DNA from: Micromonospora rubida
GTDB lineage: Bacteria > Actinomycetota > Actinomycetes > Mycobacteriales > Micromonosporaceae
Assembly (NCBI RefSeq): GCF_009908295.1
Contig: NZ_JAAALO010000010.1
Location: 62,001-126,000 of the forward strand
Direction: 5' to 3'
Length of the DNA: 64,000 bases
Shown: positions 24,937 through 32,701 of the stretch, piece after piece
Layout: each line of letters opens with the position of its first letter
Position numbering within the stretch: the first letter of the stretch is position 1
Translations under genes and position numbers: made by a program
Notes under the pieces: model-generated
Databases searched by the model: none
What the model saw: only the letters and a program-made list of their open reading frames with translations
Told to the model about the DNA's origin: nothing

Positions 24937-26928
24937 GTGACCACGACGCAGAACAGCCGACCCGCGCCCGACCCGGCGGGGAAAGCCCCGGCGGGCGTCC
25001 CTCCGCTGCCGACGGAGGCCGGTCAGGTGTCCGAGAAGGAGGCCCGGCAGGTCGCCGAGGCGGCCCGCGAGTCCGTGTGGGACCGGCCGAGCTTCGGCAA
25101 GGAGCTGTTCCTCGGCCGGCTCCGGCTCGACCTGATCCACCCCTGGCCGCGTACCGACCCGGCCGAGGAAGCCCGGGCCGAGGAGTTCCTCGGCCGGCTG
25201 CGGGCGTACCTGGAGTCCGAGGTGGACGGGGCGGCGATCGAGCGCGACGCCCGCATCCCCGACGAGGTGTTCCACGGGCTGGCCCGCCTCGGCGCGTTCG
25301 GCATGAAGATCGATCGGTCCCACGGCGGCCTCGGGCTGAGCAACCTGCACTACTGCCGGGCGCTGATGCTGGCCGGGTCGGTCAGCCCGGCGATCGGCGC
25401 GCTGCTGTCGGCCCACCAGTCGATCGGCGTCCCGCAGCCGCTGAAGATGTTCGGCACCGACGAGCAGAAGCAGCGCTTCCTGCCCCGGCTCGCCGCCGGC
25501 GAGGTGTCGGCGTTCCTGCTCACCGAGCCGGACGTCGGCTCCGACCCGGCACGGCTGGCCACCACGGCCGAGCCGACCGCCGACGGCGCCGGATACCGGC
25601 TCGACGGGGTGAAGCTGTGGGCCACCAACGGCACCGTGGCCACCCTGCTGGTGGTGATGGCCCGGGTGCCGGCCGCCGAGGGGCGGCGCGGCGGGATCAC
25701 CGCCTTCGTCGTCGACGGCGACGCCGAGGGCATCACGGTGGAGCGGCGCAACGAGTTCACCGGCCTACGCGGCCTGGAGAACAGCCTCACCCGGTTCCAC
25801 GACGTGTTCGTGCCGAACGAGAACGTCATCGGCGGCGAGGGCAAGGGGCTGAAGATCGCCCTGACCACGCTGAACACCGGGCGGCTGTCGCTGCCGGCGA
25901 TGTGCGTCGGCGCGGGGAAGTGGTCGCTGAACGTGGCCCGGGACTGGGCCGCCGACCGGGTCCAGTGGGGCCGGCCGGTGGGCGAGCACGAGGCCGTCGC
26001 GCAGAAGCTCGCGTTCGTCGCCGCCACCACGTACGGCATGGAGACCATGCTGGACCTGTGCTGCCTGCTCGCCGACGACGACCGCAACGACATCCGGATC
26101 GAGGCGGCCCTGGTCAAGCTCTACGCCAGCGAGATGGCCTGGAAGATCGGCGACGAGCTGCTCCAGATCCGGGGCGGGCGCGGCTACGAGACGGCCGACT
26201 CCCTGGCCGCCCGGGGCGAGCGCCCGGCCGCGGTCGAGCAGATGCTGCGCGACCTGCGGATCAACCGGATCTTCGAGGGCTCCACCGAGATCATGCACCT
26301 GCTCATCGCCCGCGAGGCGGTCGACGCCCACCTCTCGGTCGCCGGGGACATCATCGACCCCGACGCCGGGCTCGGCCGCAAGGCGAAGGCCGGCGCGCGG
26401 GCGGGGGCCTTCTACGCGAAGTGGCTCCCCACCCTCGCCGTCGGCCGGGGCCAGGCGCCGAGGGCGTACGCCGAGTTCGGCCCGCTCGCCGGCCACCTGC
26501 GCCAGGTCGAGCGGCACAGCCGCAAGCTGGCCCGGTCGACGTTCTACGCGATGTCCCGCTGGCAGGGCAAGATGGAGCGCAAGCAGGCGTTCCTCGGCCG
26601 GGTGGTGGACATCGGCGCGGAGCTGTTCGCGATGTCCGCGGTCTGCGTCCGGGCGTACGCGGAGAAGGACACCCGCCCGGAGAACGTCGAGCTGGCGGAC
26701 CTGTTCTGCCGCCAGGCCCGGCTGCGGGTCGACGCCCTGTTCACCGGCCTGTGGGCGAACACCGACTCCGTCGACGTGGCGGCGGCGAAGCGGATCCTCG
26801 ACGGCCGGTACGCGGCCCTGGAGGACGGGGTGATCACCCCGCCGGCCGACCTGCCCTGGGTGGCCAACTGGACCCCCGGCCCGTCCACCGCCCAGGACGT
26901 CCGCCGCCGCATCCCCCGCCCCGAGTGA
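24937..26928 (+). CDS. Acyl-CoA dehydrogenase family protein
   Basis: A 663-residue flavoprotein. The core shows ACAD signatures FLLTEPDVGSDPA, KLWATNGTVA and NRIFEGSTEIMHLL; QIRGGRGYETA is also typical. It probably carries out FAD-dependent alpha,beta-dehydrogenation of an acyl-CoA. It is longer than the usual 380 to 400 residues, with N- and C-terminal extensions like mitochondrial VLCAD/ACAD9 types and actinobacterial FadE proteins. The GTG at 24937 follows GAGGGAG by five bases; an upstream ATG at 24820 would read through the terminator and is rejected. It is a lone gene. Confidence 0.9.
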   Translation: MTTTQNSRPAPDPAGKAPAGVPPLPTEAGQVSEKEARQVAEAARESVWDRPSFGKELFLGRLRLDLIHPWPRTDPAEEARAEEFLGRLRAYLESEVDGAAIERDARIPDEVFHGLARLGAFGMKIDRSHGGLGLSNLHYCRALMLAGSVSPAIGALLSAHQSIGVPQPLKMFGTDEQKQRFLPRLAAGEVSAFLLTEPDVGSDPARLATTAEPTADGAGYRLDGVKLWATNGTVATLLVVMARVPAAEGRRGGITAFVVDGDAEGITVERRNEFTGLRGLENSLTRFHDVFVPNENVIGGEGKGLKIALTTLNTGRLSLPAMCVGAGKWSLNVARDWAADRVQWGRPVGEHEAVAQKLAFVAATTYGMETMLDLCCLLADDDRNDIRIEAALVKLYASEMAWKIGDELLQIRGGRGYETADSLAARGERPAAVEQMLRDLRINRIFEGSTEIMHLLIAREAVDAHLSVAGDIIDPDAGLGRKAKAGARAGAFYAKWLPTLAVGRGQAPRAYAEFGPLAGHLRQVERHSRKLARSTFYAMSRWQGKMERKQAFLGRVVDIGAELFAMSAVCVRAYAEKDTRPENVELADLFCRQARLRVDALFTGLWANTDSVDVAAAKRILDGRYAALEDGVITPPADLPWVANWTPGPSTAQDVRRRIPRPE

Positions 26929-26935
26929 CGAGGGA

Positions 26936-26971
26936 GGGCCCCTGCCGACGCCCGTGGCGCGGCAGGGGCCC
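26936..26971. terminator. Hairpin between convergent genes
   Basis: Perfect 12-base arms (GGGCCCCTGCCG and complement) with a 12-base loop, between the acyl-CoA dehydrogenase gene and the convergent 55-residue membrane protein gene. Confidence 0.75.
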
Positions 26972-27004
26972 GTCCGGAGCGAATCGCCCCGGGCCGGCGC
27001 CGGC

Positions 27005-27172
27005 TTACCGGGCGATGGCCCAGGCCAGCACGGCGGCCAGGATCAGCCCGTTGAGCGCCGCCAGCACCAGGTACGCCGCCGGCGGGATCTTGCGGCCCCG
27101 GCGGACGAAGCTGACCAGCACGACGGCGTAGACCAGCAGCAGCACGGCGACGACGATCAGGAAGTAGAGCAC
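27005..27172 (-). CDS. Small two-helix membrane protein, 55 residues
   Basis: A short gene easily missed. The GTG at 27172 begins LYFLIVVAVLLLVYAVVLV, then a basic linker (SFVRRGRKIPPAAY) and a second hydrophobic segment ending LAWAIAR. Third positions are almost all G or C. AGGGTGG just upstream may be the ribosome-binding site. It starts ten bases after the larger membrane-protein gene on the same strand, so they form a small operon. No family is recognised. Confidence 0.7.
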   Translation of the reverse strand: MLYFLIVVAVLLLVYAVVLVSFVRRGRKIPPAAYLVLAALNGLILAAVLAWAIAR

Positions 27173-27181
27173 CGGACCACC

Positions 27182-27787
27182 CTAGCGGTCGGCCCGGAGC
27201 CCGAGTCCGCGCAGCTCCAGCGCGGCGAGTGCCTCGACCGTGGCGTCGTCGCCGCGTCGCCACGCATCGGCCACGTCCGGGGCGATCCGGGTCAGCTTGC
27301 CGATCGGCTGACGGGCCAGCGCCCGCAGGGCCAGCAGGTCCCGCCCGGCCGGGACGGCGGCCAGCGCCCTGGCCGAGGCGGCCCGCCGCATCCAACGCAG
27401 CCGCAGCGGCAGCCAGCCGACCAGCACCAGGCCGAGCGGGAACACCAGCACCGCGATACTGAGCGCCAGGGCGAGCTGGCCGACCAGTTCCTGCTGGTCC
27501 CGGCCCGCCTCGGCCATCGACCGGGCGGCGTCGGCGGCCTTCGAGAACGGGGCGGTCAGCTCGTCGCCGACCAGCGGCACCCGGCGTATCTTGCCGCCGG
27601 CGTCGGCCAGGTTGTCGGCGAGGCCGCCGCCGGCACCCTCCAGCTTCTGCCCGGGTACGGCGAGCTTCTGCACGAGGTCGTGCACCCAGAGCGCGAAGCG
27701 GATCGCGGCGTACACCCAGACGACGACGAGCAGGTCGGTCAGGAACTGGCGGACGGCGGTCGGGAAGCGATCGGCATAGATCTTCAC
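27182..27787 (-). CDS. Membrane protein of unknown function
   Basis: A 201-residue protein. The first transmembrane segment is FLTDLLVVVWVYAAIRFAL, followed by a 50-residue Gly/Ala-rich amphipathic loop and a second hydrophobic hairpin (QLALALSIAVLVFPLGLVLVGW). The C-terminal domain is basic, helical and probably cytoplasmic. No known motif is present. The GTG at 27787 (KIYADRFPTAV) is chosen because residues upstream look unconserved, but no strong ribosome-binding site is present and an alternative start at 27823 exists. Confidence 0.72.
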   Translation of the reverse strand: MKIYADRFPTAVRQFLTDLLVVVWVYAAIRFALWVHDLVQKLAVPGQKLEGAGGGLADNLADAGGKIRRVPLVGDELTAPFSKAADAARSMAEAGRDQQELVGQLALALSIAVLVFPLGLVLVGWLPLRLRWMRRAASARALAAVPAGRDLLALRALARQPIGKLTRIAPDVADAWRRGDDATVEALAALELRGLGLRADR

Positions 27788-27881
27788 GCCGGACAGCGTG
27801 CCACGGCTCGCCCCGCCCGGCACGGGTCGGAATTGTCAACCGGCGCGGACCCGGCTGCCGGCGTCGCCCGGCGGGCCGGGG

Positions 27882-28277
27882 TCAGCCTGCGCAGGCCGGG
27901 CAGGTGCCGAAGATCTCCAGGGTGTGGCTGACGTCGGCGTACCCGTGCTGCGCCGCCACCCGCTCCGCCCAGACCTCCACGGTCGGCCCGGCCACCTCGA
28001 CGGTGCTCCCGCAGGCCCGGCAGACCAGGTGGTGGTGGTGGCCCTCGCTGCACCGCCGGTAGAGGTGCTCGCCGCCGGGCGGCCGCATCACGTCGATCTC
28101 GCCCGCGTCGGCGAGCCCCTGGAGGGTGCGGTAGACGGTGGTCAGCCCCACCCGCTCGCCGCGCTCGCGGAGCATGGCGTGCAGGTCCTGCGCGCTGTGG
28201 AACCCCTCGGCCTCGGCGAGCAGCGCGCTCACCGCCGAGCGCTGCCGGGTGTTCCGGACGGCGGTCCCCTCGGTCAC
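27882..28277 (-). CDS. zur: Fur-family regulator, probably zinc uptake regulator Zur
   Basis: A 131-residue Fur-family protein. The winged helix (LTTVYRTLQGLADAGEI) precedes the HHHHLVCRAC motif, and a terminal CPAC completes the structural zinc site. With zinc bound it should repress zinc uptake genes. The assignment to Zur, not Fur, rests on context: it is cotranslated with an ArsR gene (GTGA overlap), as in the mycobacterial smtB-zur operon, and lies next to znuACB on the same strand. The GTG start is at 28277. Confidence 0.9.
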   Translation of the reverse strand: MTEGTAVRNTRQRSAVSALLAEAEGFHSAQDLHAMLRERGERVGLTTVYRTLQGLADAGEIDVMRPPGGEHLYRRCSEGHHHHLVCRACGSTVEVAGPTVEVWAERVAAQHGYADVSHTLEIFGTCPACAG

Positions 28278-28573
28278 GATGCCTCCCCCGCGTGGCTGAC
28301 CGCGTCGGCCACGATGTGTGCGACGTGCTCGTCGACCAGCGCGTACGCGATCTCCCTCCCCCGCCGGGAGCCGCGGACCACGCCGGCCCCCCGCAGCACC
28401 CGCAGGTGCTGAGAGACCAGCGGCTGCGTCGCCCCGAGCTTCTCCACCAGCTCGTGCACGCACCGTTCACCTTGCGCCAGTTCGCTCACGATCGCCAGCC
28501 GGATCGGGGCCGCGAGGGCGCGCAGCAGCTCACCGGCGTCCTCGTACGCCTCGTATCCTGATCCGCCGGTCAT
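28274..28573 (-). CDS. smtB: ArsR/SmtB-family zinc-sensing repressor
   Basis: A 99-residue winged-helix repressor with recognition helix TQPLVSQHLRVLRGAG. The C-terminal helix carries D81, H83, H94 and E97, spaced exactly like the alpha-5 zinc site of SmtB (D-x-H-x10-H-x2-E). I therefore predict that zinc binding releases DNA. The only Cys, in RCVHEL near the alpha-3 position, is alone, so an ArsR-type thiol site is incomplete. The ATG at 28573 has TATCGT six bases upstream, a leaderless arrangement. It is cotranscribed with zur. Confidence 0.9.
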   Translation of the reverse strand: MTGGSGYEAYEDAGELLRALAAPIRLAIVSELAQGERCVHELVEKLGATQPLVSQHLRVLRGAGVVRGSRRGREIAYALVDEHVAHIVADAVSHAGEAS

Positions 28574-28579
28574 CTTGTA

Positions 28580-28585
28580 ACGATA
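28580..28585 (-). promoter_or_regulatory. -10 element of smtB-zur (leaderless)
   Basis: Minus-strand TATCGT, six bases, then the smtB ATG. The surrounding GGTTATCGTTAC resembles part of a metal-regulator operator, so autoregulation is possible, but the inverted repeat is imperfect. Confidence 0.45.
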
Positions 28586-28616
28586 ACCAGTCCCAGCGGG
28601 CCGCCGGGGCGCAGGA

Positions 28617-29483
28617 TCAACTCAGCACCACCTCGGGCGGCTCGACGACCGCCGTCCCGGTCGTCGTCCGGCGTCGGCGTACCGCCCGCCAGCCGGCTCC
28701 GGCGACCGCGACGACGAGGAACGAGGCGATCGCCAGCAGCACCACGGACGCGCCGGGGGCGGTGTCGGCGTTGGCGGCCACCCAGACCCCGGAGCCGGCG
28801 GCGAACAGCCCGAGCGCCATCGCCGCGGCCATCGTGCTGCGGAACCCCCGGGTGACCTGCTGGGCGGTGGCCACCGGGACCACCATCAGGGCGCTGATCA
28901 GCAGCACCCCGACGGCCCGCATGGCGATCGTCACGGTGACCGCGGTGCCGACCGCGATCAGCATGTTCAGCGCCCGGACGGGCAGCCCGGCGACCCGGGC
29001 GTACTCCTCGTCGTGGCAGACCGCGAACAGCGCCGGGCGCAGCGCCAGCATGGTCACCAGGAGCGCCACGCCGAGCACCACGATGGTGGTCAGGTCCTGG
29101 GGCGAGATGGTGGTCAGCGATCCGAACAGGTACGCGTTGAGCTTCGCGCTGGTCGCGTCGGAGAGCCCGACCAGCGTCACCCCGCCCGCGATCCCGCCGT
29201 AGAACAGCAGGGCCAGCGCGAGGTCGCCCGAGGTGCGCCCGCGCGCCCGGACCAGCTCGATGGTGATCGCGCCGAGCGTCGCCACGATCACGGCCACCAG
29301 CACCGGGGAGCGGTTGAGCAGCAGCCCGGCGCCGACGCCGGTGAGCGCCACGTGCCCGACCCCGTCGCCGATCAGGGCCAGCCGGCGCTGCACCAGGTAG
29401 ATGCCGAGCGCCGGGGCGGCCAGGCCGATGACCAGCGCGCCGATCAGGGCGCGCTGCATGTACGGGTACTGGAAAAGCTCCAT
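28617..29483 (-). CDS. znuB: Zinc ABC transporter permease ZnuB
   Basis: A 288-residue ABC-3 family permease with eight or more hydrophobic segments. Typical features are FQYPYMQRALIGALVIGL at the start, DGVGHVALTGVGAGLLL, and a central cytoplasmic loop CHDEEYARVAGLPVRALN. It forms the membrane channel for Zn2+ (possibly Mn2+) import. The ATG at 29483 is two bases past the znuC stop. Confidence 0.9.
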   Translation of the reverse strand: MELFQYPYMQRALIGALVIGLAAPALGIYLVQRRLALIGDGVGHVALTGVGAGLLLNRSPVLVAVIVATLGAITIELVRARGRTSGDLALALLFYGGIAGGVTLVGLSDATSAKLNAYLFGSLTTISPQDLTTIVVLGVALLVTMLALRPALFAVCHDEEYARVAGLPVRALNMLIAVGTAVTVTIAMRAVGVLLISALMVVPVATAQQVTRGFRSTMAAAMALGLFAAGSGVWVAANADTAPGASVVLLAIASFLVVAVAGAGWRAVRRRRTTTGTAVVEPPEVVLS

Positions 29484-29485
29484 GC

Positions 29486-30247
29486 TCAACTGCTCCACAG
29501 CCCTGCGGGCTCGTCGGGTCCGTGCGGGTGCACGTGGTCGTGGTCGGGGTCGGCGTGGTGACCGGCCGGCTCGGGGACCGCGCCGTCGTGGGCGATCCCG
29601 CCGTGGTGCACCACCACGGCCCGGGTGATCAGCGGTCGCAGCGGCCCCAGCTCGTGGGCCACCAGCAGCACCGTCCCGCCGCCGTCGACGAAGCCGCGCA
29701 GCGCCCCGGCGAACGCCTCCTGGCTGGCGGCGTCGACCCCGGCGGTCGGCTCGTCGAGGACCAGCAGCTCCGGCTCGCCGGCCAGGGCCCGGGCGATCAG
29801 GGTGCGCTGCTGCTGGCCGCCGGAGAGGGTGGCGACCGGGTCGCCGGCCCGGTCGGCCAGGCCTACGGCGGTCAGCGCGGCGTCGACCGCCACCCGGTCG
29901 GCCCGGCCCGGTGGGCGCAGCACGCCCCGGCGGGCCAGCCGGCCCGAGGCCACCACCTCGCGGACGGTGGCCGGGACGCCGCCGCCGGCGCCGAGGCGCT
30001 GCGGGACGTACCCGATCCGCTGCCACTGCCGGAACCGGCGCAGCGGGACGCCGAAGAGCGCGACCGACCCCGCGTGCAGCGGGACCAGCCCGAGCACCGC
30101 GCGGATCAGGGTGGACTTGCCGGAGCCGTTGGCGCCGAGCACGGCGACCACCTCGCCGGCGGTGACGGTCAGTGAGACGTCGCGCAGCACCGGGCGGCCG
30201 TCGTAGCCGACCGCCCCGCGGGTGACGGTGATGACAGGCGCGTTCAC
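29486..30247 (-). CDS. znuC: Zinc ABC transporter ATP-binding protein ZnuC
   Basis: A 253-residue ABC ATPase with Walker A GANGSGKST, signature LSGGQQQRTLIARAL and Walker B LLVLDEPTAGVD. The C-terminus is rich in His and Asp (HHADPDHDHVHPHGPD), a likely metal-binding tail seen in zinc-transporter ATPases. The GTG at 30247 overlaps the znuA stop. Confidence 0.93.
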   Translation of the reverse strand: MNAPVITVTRGAVGYDGRPVLRDVSLTVTAGEVVAVLGANGSGKSTLIRAVLGLVPLHAGSVALFGVPLRRFRQWQRIGYVPQRLGAGGGVPATVREVVASGRLARRGVLRPPGRADRVAVDAALTAVGLADRAGDPVATLSGGQQQRTLIARALAGEPELLVLDEPTAGVDAASQEAFAGALRGFVDGGGTVLLVAHELGPLRPLITRAVVVHHGGIAHDGAVPEPAGHHADPDHDHVHPHGPDEPAGLWSS

Positions 30248-31206
30248 GAGCAGCTCAACGCCGTCCGCAGGGTCACCAGGTTGGTGCGCATCACCGAAAG
30301 GTAGTCCCCGCCGTGATCGGCGGACAGTCCTTCCAGCGGGTCGAGGACCGCGGTCTTCGCCCCCACCTCGCGGGCGATCGTCTCGGCGACCTTCGGGCTG
30401 ACCAGGGTCTCGAAGAAGATCGTGGTGGCCCCGTGCTCCCGGGCCTCCCGGAGGACCTCGGCGAAGCGCTGCGGGGAGGGCTCGTTCTCCGGGGCCAGCC
30501 CGGTGAGGCCGACCTGATCGAGCTGGTAGCGCTCGGTCAGGTAACCGAACGCGGTGTGGCTCACCACGAGCTCCCGGCGCTGGCAGGTCCTCAGCCCGGC
30601 GGCGAACTCGGCGTCCAGCTTTTCCAGCTCGACGCGCAACGCGCCCGCCCGGGCGGTGTAGTCGGCGGCGCGGTCCGGGTCGGCCCGGCCGAGCCGCTCG
30701 GCGAGCCGGTCACCGACGGTGGCCAGCCGGGTCGGGTCGAGCCACAGGTGCGGGTCCTTGCCGCCGTCCTCCTCCTCGGCCTCCCCGCCCCCGTGCCCGG
30801 CCTCCCCGCCCTCGTGGTCGTGCCCGCCGGCGTTCCCGGTCAGCAGCGGCTGCACCCCGGCGACGTCGAAGGCCCGGTCGCCGCCGTTCTGCTCGACCGC
30901 CTCGTCCACCGCGGGCTGGAAGCCCCTGAGGTAGACGATCAGCTCGGCCTGGTTCACCTCGCCGACCTGGCGGGGGGTGAGCTCCAGGTCGTGCGGCTCG
31001 GCACCCGGCTTGGTCAGGTTCGTCACCCGGACCGCGTCGCCGCCGACCCGCTCGGCGACGAACTGGAGCGGGTAGAAGGCGGCGGCCACGTCGACCCGCT
31101 GCGGGTCTGCCCCGGCGCCGTCCTCCGCGCAGGCGGTGACGGTGCCGAGGGCTATCAGGGCGGTCGCTGCGGCCAGGGCACGTGCGGTCGAGCGGCGGAG
31201 CTTCAT
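30244..31206 (-). CDS. znuA: Zinc ABC transporter substrate-binding lipoprotein ZnuA
   Basis: A 320-residue cluster A-I metal-binding protein. The signal peptide ends ALGTVTAC, so Cys26 is the lipidated residue and the protein sits outside the membrane. Likely metal ligands are the His in GAEPHDLEL, HLWLDP and VVSHTAFGYL, with a C-terminal acidic residue. A His/Glu-rich loop (GGHDHEGGEAGHGGGEAEEE, residues about 127-146) is a zinc-protein hallmark. First gene of znuACB; a Zur-like palindrome lies 15 to 35 bases upstream. Confidence 0.94.
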   Translation of the reverse strand: MKLRRSTARALAAATALIALGTVTACAEDGAGADPQRVDVAAAFYPLQFVAERVGGDAVRVTNLTKPGAEPHDLELTPRQVGEVNQAELIVYLRGFQPAVDEAVEQNGGDRAFDVAGVQPLLTGNAGGHDHEGGEAGHGGGEAEEEDGGKDPHLWLDPTRLATVGDRLAERLGRADPDRAADYTARAGALRVELEKLDAEFAAGLRTCQRRELVVSHTAFGYLTERYQLDQVGLTGLAPENEPSPQRFAEVLREAREHGATTIFFETLVSPKVAETIAREVGAKTAVLDPLEGLSADHGGDYLSVMRTNLVTLRTALSCS

Positions 31207-31220
31207 GCCTCAACTCTGCG

Positions 31221-31241
31221 TGATAACGAAATTGATTGTCA
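31221..31241 (-). promoter_or_regulatory. Putative Zur box upstream of znuA
   Basis: TGATAACGAAATTGATTGTCA is a 21-base imperfect palindrome (7 of 10 pairs), AT-rich in a GC-rich region. It resembles actinobacterial Zur sites (TGA-AA-TGA-TT-TCA type). Its position before znuACB fits zinc-dependent repression by Zur. Confidence 0.65.
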
Positions 31242-31316
31242 AAAACGCATGCTTGCATGCGAGCGGGGTGTCTGCTAATGCCCCGTTCAGGTGGCCCAGT
31301 CTCCGAGCGGCGGCGG

Positions 31317-31574
31317 TCAGAGCAGCTTCGTCAGCGCCGCGATGATCAGCAGGGTGAGCATGACCAACCGGATCACCCGGGTGGCCGGCGCCTGCACCGG
31401 CCAGGTGGTCAGCAGCAGCGCGACCAGGGCGGCGGCGAGCGTCAGCAGCAACACCCCGCCGAACACTCCTGGCGTGAACAGCCCCACCAGCACCAGCGCC
31501 AGCGTGACCAGGAAGATCGTCGTAGGGTTCGCCCGGGCCAACCGGACCGGCAGGGTGCGCTGCGTACGCTGCAT
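31317..31574 (-). CDS. Small membrane protein (DUF6703-like)
   Basis: An 85-residue protein. A basic start (QRTQRTLPVRLARANP) is followed by two or three hydrophobic segments. It resembles the short actinobacterial membrane proteins that I recall as DUF6703, but the family name is uncertain. It diverges from the monooxygenase gene; the 26-base gap must contain both starts. Confidence 0.65.
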   Translation of the reverse strand: MQRTQRTLPVRLARANPTTIFLVTLALVLVGLFTPGVFGGVLLLTLAAALVALLLTTWPVQAPATRVIRLVMLTLLIIAALTKLL

Positions 31575-31600
31575 CCCACAGACTCTACGAGGAGGACCCG

Positions 31601-31942
31601 GTGCTGGTCACCAACCGGTTCGTGGTCGACGAGGACGTCGCCCCCGTCTTCACCGAACGCGCGCACGCCGCCCTGGCCGCGCTCGCCGCCCGCCCCGGCT
31701 ACCTGCGCGGGGAGTTGCTCCGGGCGCTGGACGACCCGCGCCACTGGTGCCTCGTCACCGAGTGGGAGTCCGTCGGGGCCTACCGGCGGGCGCTGGGCGG
31801 GTTCGACGTCAAGGTGCACGCCACGCCGCTGCTGGCCGAGTCGCTCGACGAGCCGTCCGCGTACGAGGCGCTGGCCGTCGCCGCCCCCGGTGGGGCGGTC
31901 GAGGTGAACCCCAGTGATCGGGCTGCTGCCCCATACCGCTGA
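31601..31942 (+). CDS. Antibiotic biosynthesis monooxygenase (ABM) domain protein
   Basis: A 113-residue dimeric alpha-beta barrel protein. LVTNRFVVDEDVAPVFTERAH, GYLRGELLRALDDPRHWCLV and TEWESVGAYRRAL follow the ABM pattern. These include cofactor-free monooxygenases and heme-degrading enzymes; the function of this one is unknown. GAGGAGG lies five bases before the GTG at 31601. No biosynthetic cluster is nearby, so a housekeeping role is likely. Confidence 0.82.
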   Translation: MLVTNRFVVDEDVAPVFTERAHAALAALAARPGYLRGELLRALDDPRHWCLVTEWESVGAYRRALGGFDVKVHATPLLAESLDEPSAYEALAVAAPGGAVEVNPSDRAAAPYR

Positions 31943-31954
31943 CCCGTCGGGCAC

Positions 31955-31960
31955 TACCCT
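31955..31960 (+). promoter_or_regulatory. -10 element, leaderless promoter
   Basis: TACCCT, six bases, then the ATG at 31967. Confidence 0.45.
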
Positions 31961-31966
31961 GCACCT

Positions 31967-32542
31967 ATGACCGCACCCGGACCGGCCGGTCCACCCTCGT
32001 ACCCTGTGGCGCCCGGGCCGGGCGGGCCGCCGGCCCCCGGCGGGCCGCCGACGCACCTGGAGCCGGGGGTGCCCGAGCCCCCGACCGGCCCCGGAGTGGC
32101 CCCGCCGTTCGTGGCGCCCCCGACCGAGGGGCGCCGCGCCCGGCTCTGGCTCGGCCTCGGGGCCGGAGCGCTGGCCGTGCTGCTCTGCTGCGGCGGGGGC
32201 GGGGCGGCCGTGGTCGGCCTGGCGGTCAGCAACGTGCAGGCGGTGCGGGAGCAGGGCCGCGTGGTGACCGACGACTACTACCAGGGGCTGGTCGAGCGGA
32301 AGTACGGCAGGTCGTACGACACGCTCTGCGACGACGCGCGGCGCCGCGAGTCCCGGGCGGAGTTCGAGCGTCGGGTCGCCGCCGAGCCGCAGATCGACTC
32401 GTACCGGGTGGGCGAGGTGGACCCCACCACCCTCACCGCCCCGGTCTCCGTCACCTTCAGCGGCGGCAACCGGGGCGACCAGGAGGTCACCCTCGCCACC
32501 GACGGGCAGACCGGGGCCCTGAAGGTCTGCGGGGTGAGCTGA
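31967..32542 (+). CDS. Single-pass membrane protein with Pro/Gly-rich head
   Basis: A 191-residue protein. Residues 1-55 are Pro/Gly-rich and disordered. One transmembrane helix (LWLGLGAGALAVLLCC, about 60-85) anchors an extracytoplasmic domain of about 105 residues (DDYYQGLVERKYGRSYDTLCDDARRR). That domain resembles the DUF4878/NTF2-like folds seen in actinobacterial membrane proteins. Two extracytoplasmic Cys could form a disulfide. Function is unknown. Confidence 0.75.
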   Translation: MTAPGPAGPPSYPVAPGPGGPPAPGGPPTHLEPGVPEPPTGPGVAPPFVAPPTEGRRARLWLGLGAGALAVLLCCGGGGAAVVGLAVSNVQAVREQGRVVTDDYYQGLVERKYGRSYDTLCDDARRRESRAEFERRVAAEPQIDSYRVGEVDPTTLTAPVSVTFSGGNRGDQEVTLATDGQTGALKVCGVS

Positions 32543-32701
32543 CCCCCGCCCTGGTGGCCGAGCGGAGGCTCGCGGGGGTGGTCGGCCCCGCCCCCGGTAT
32601 TCTGCTGGGCTCGGGGCCCGTACGGTCGTACCGTTGTCCCCGAACCGACCGATCCATCCACATCTCGCCCCCGCCGACCGCCAGCCGGCGTAGGAGGAAA
32701 C

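Noticed and set aside
32543..32701. T-box leader for glyS
   Set aside because: No specifier-loop or conserved T-box core sequence can be found in the 159-base gap.
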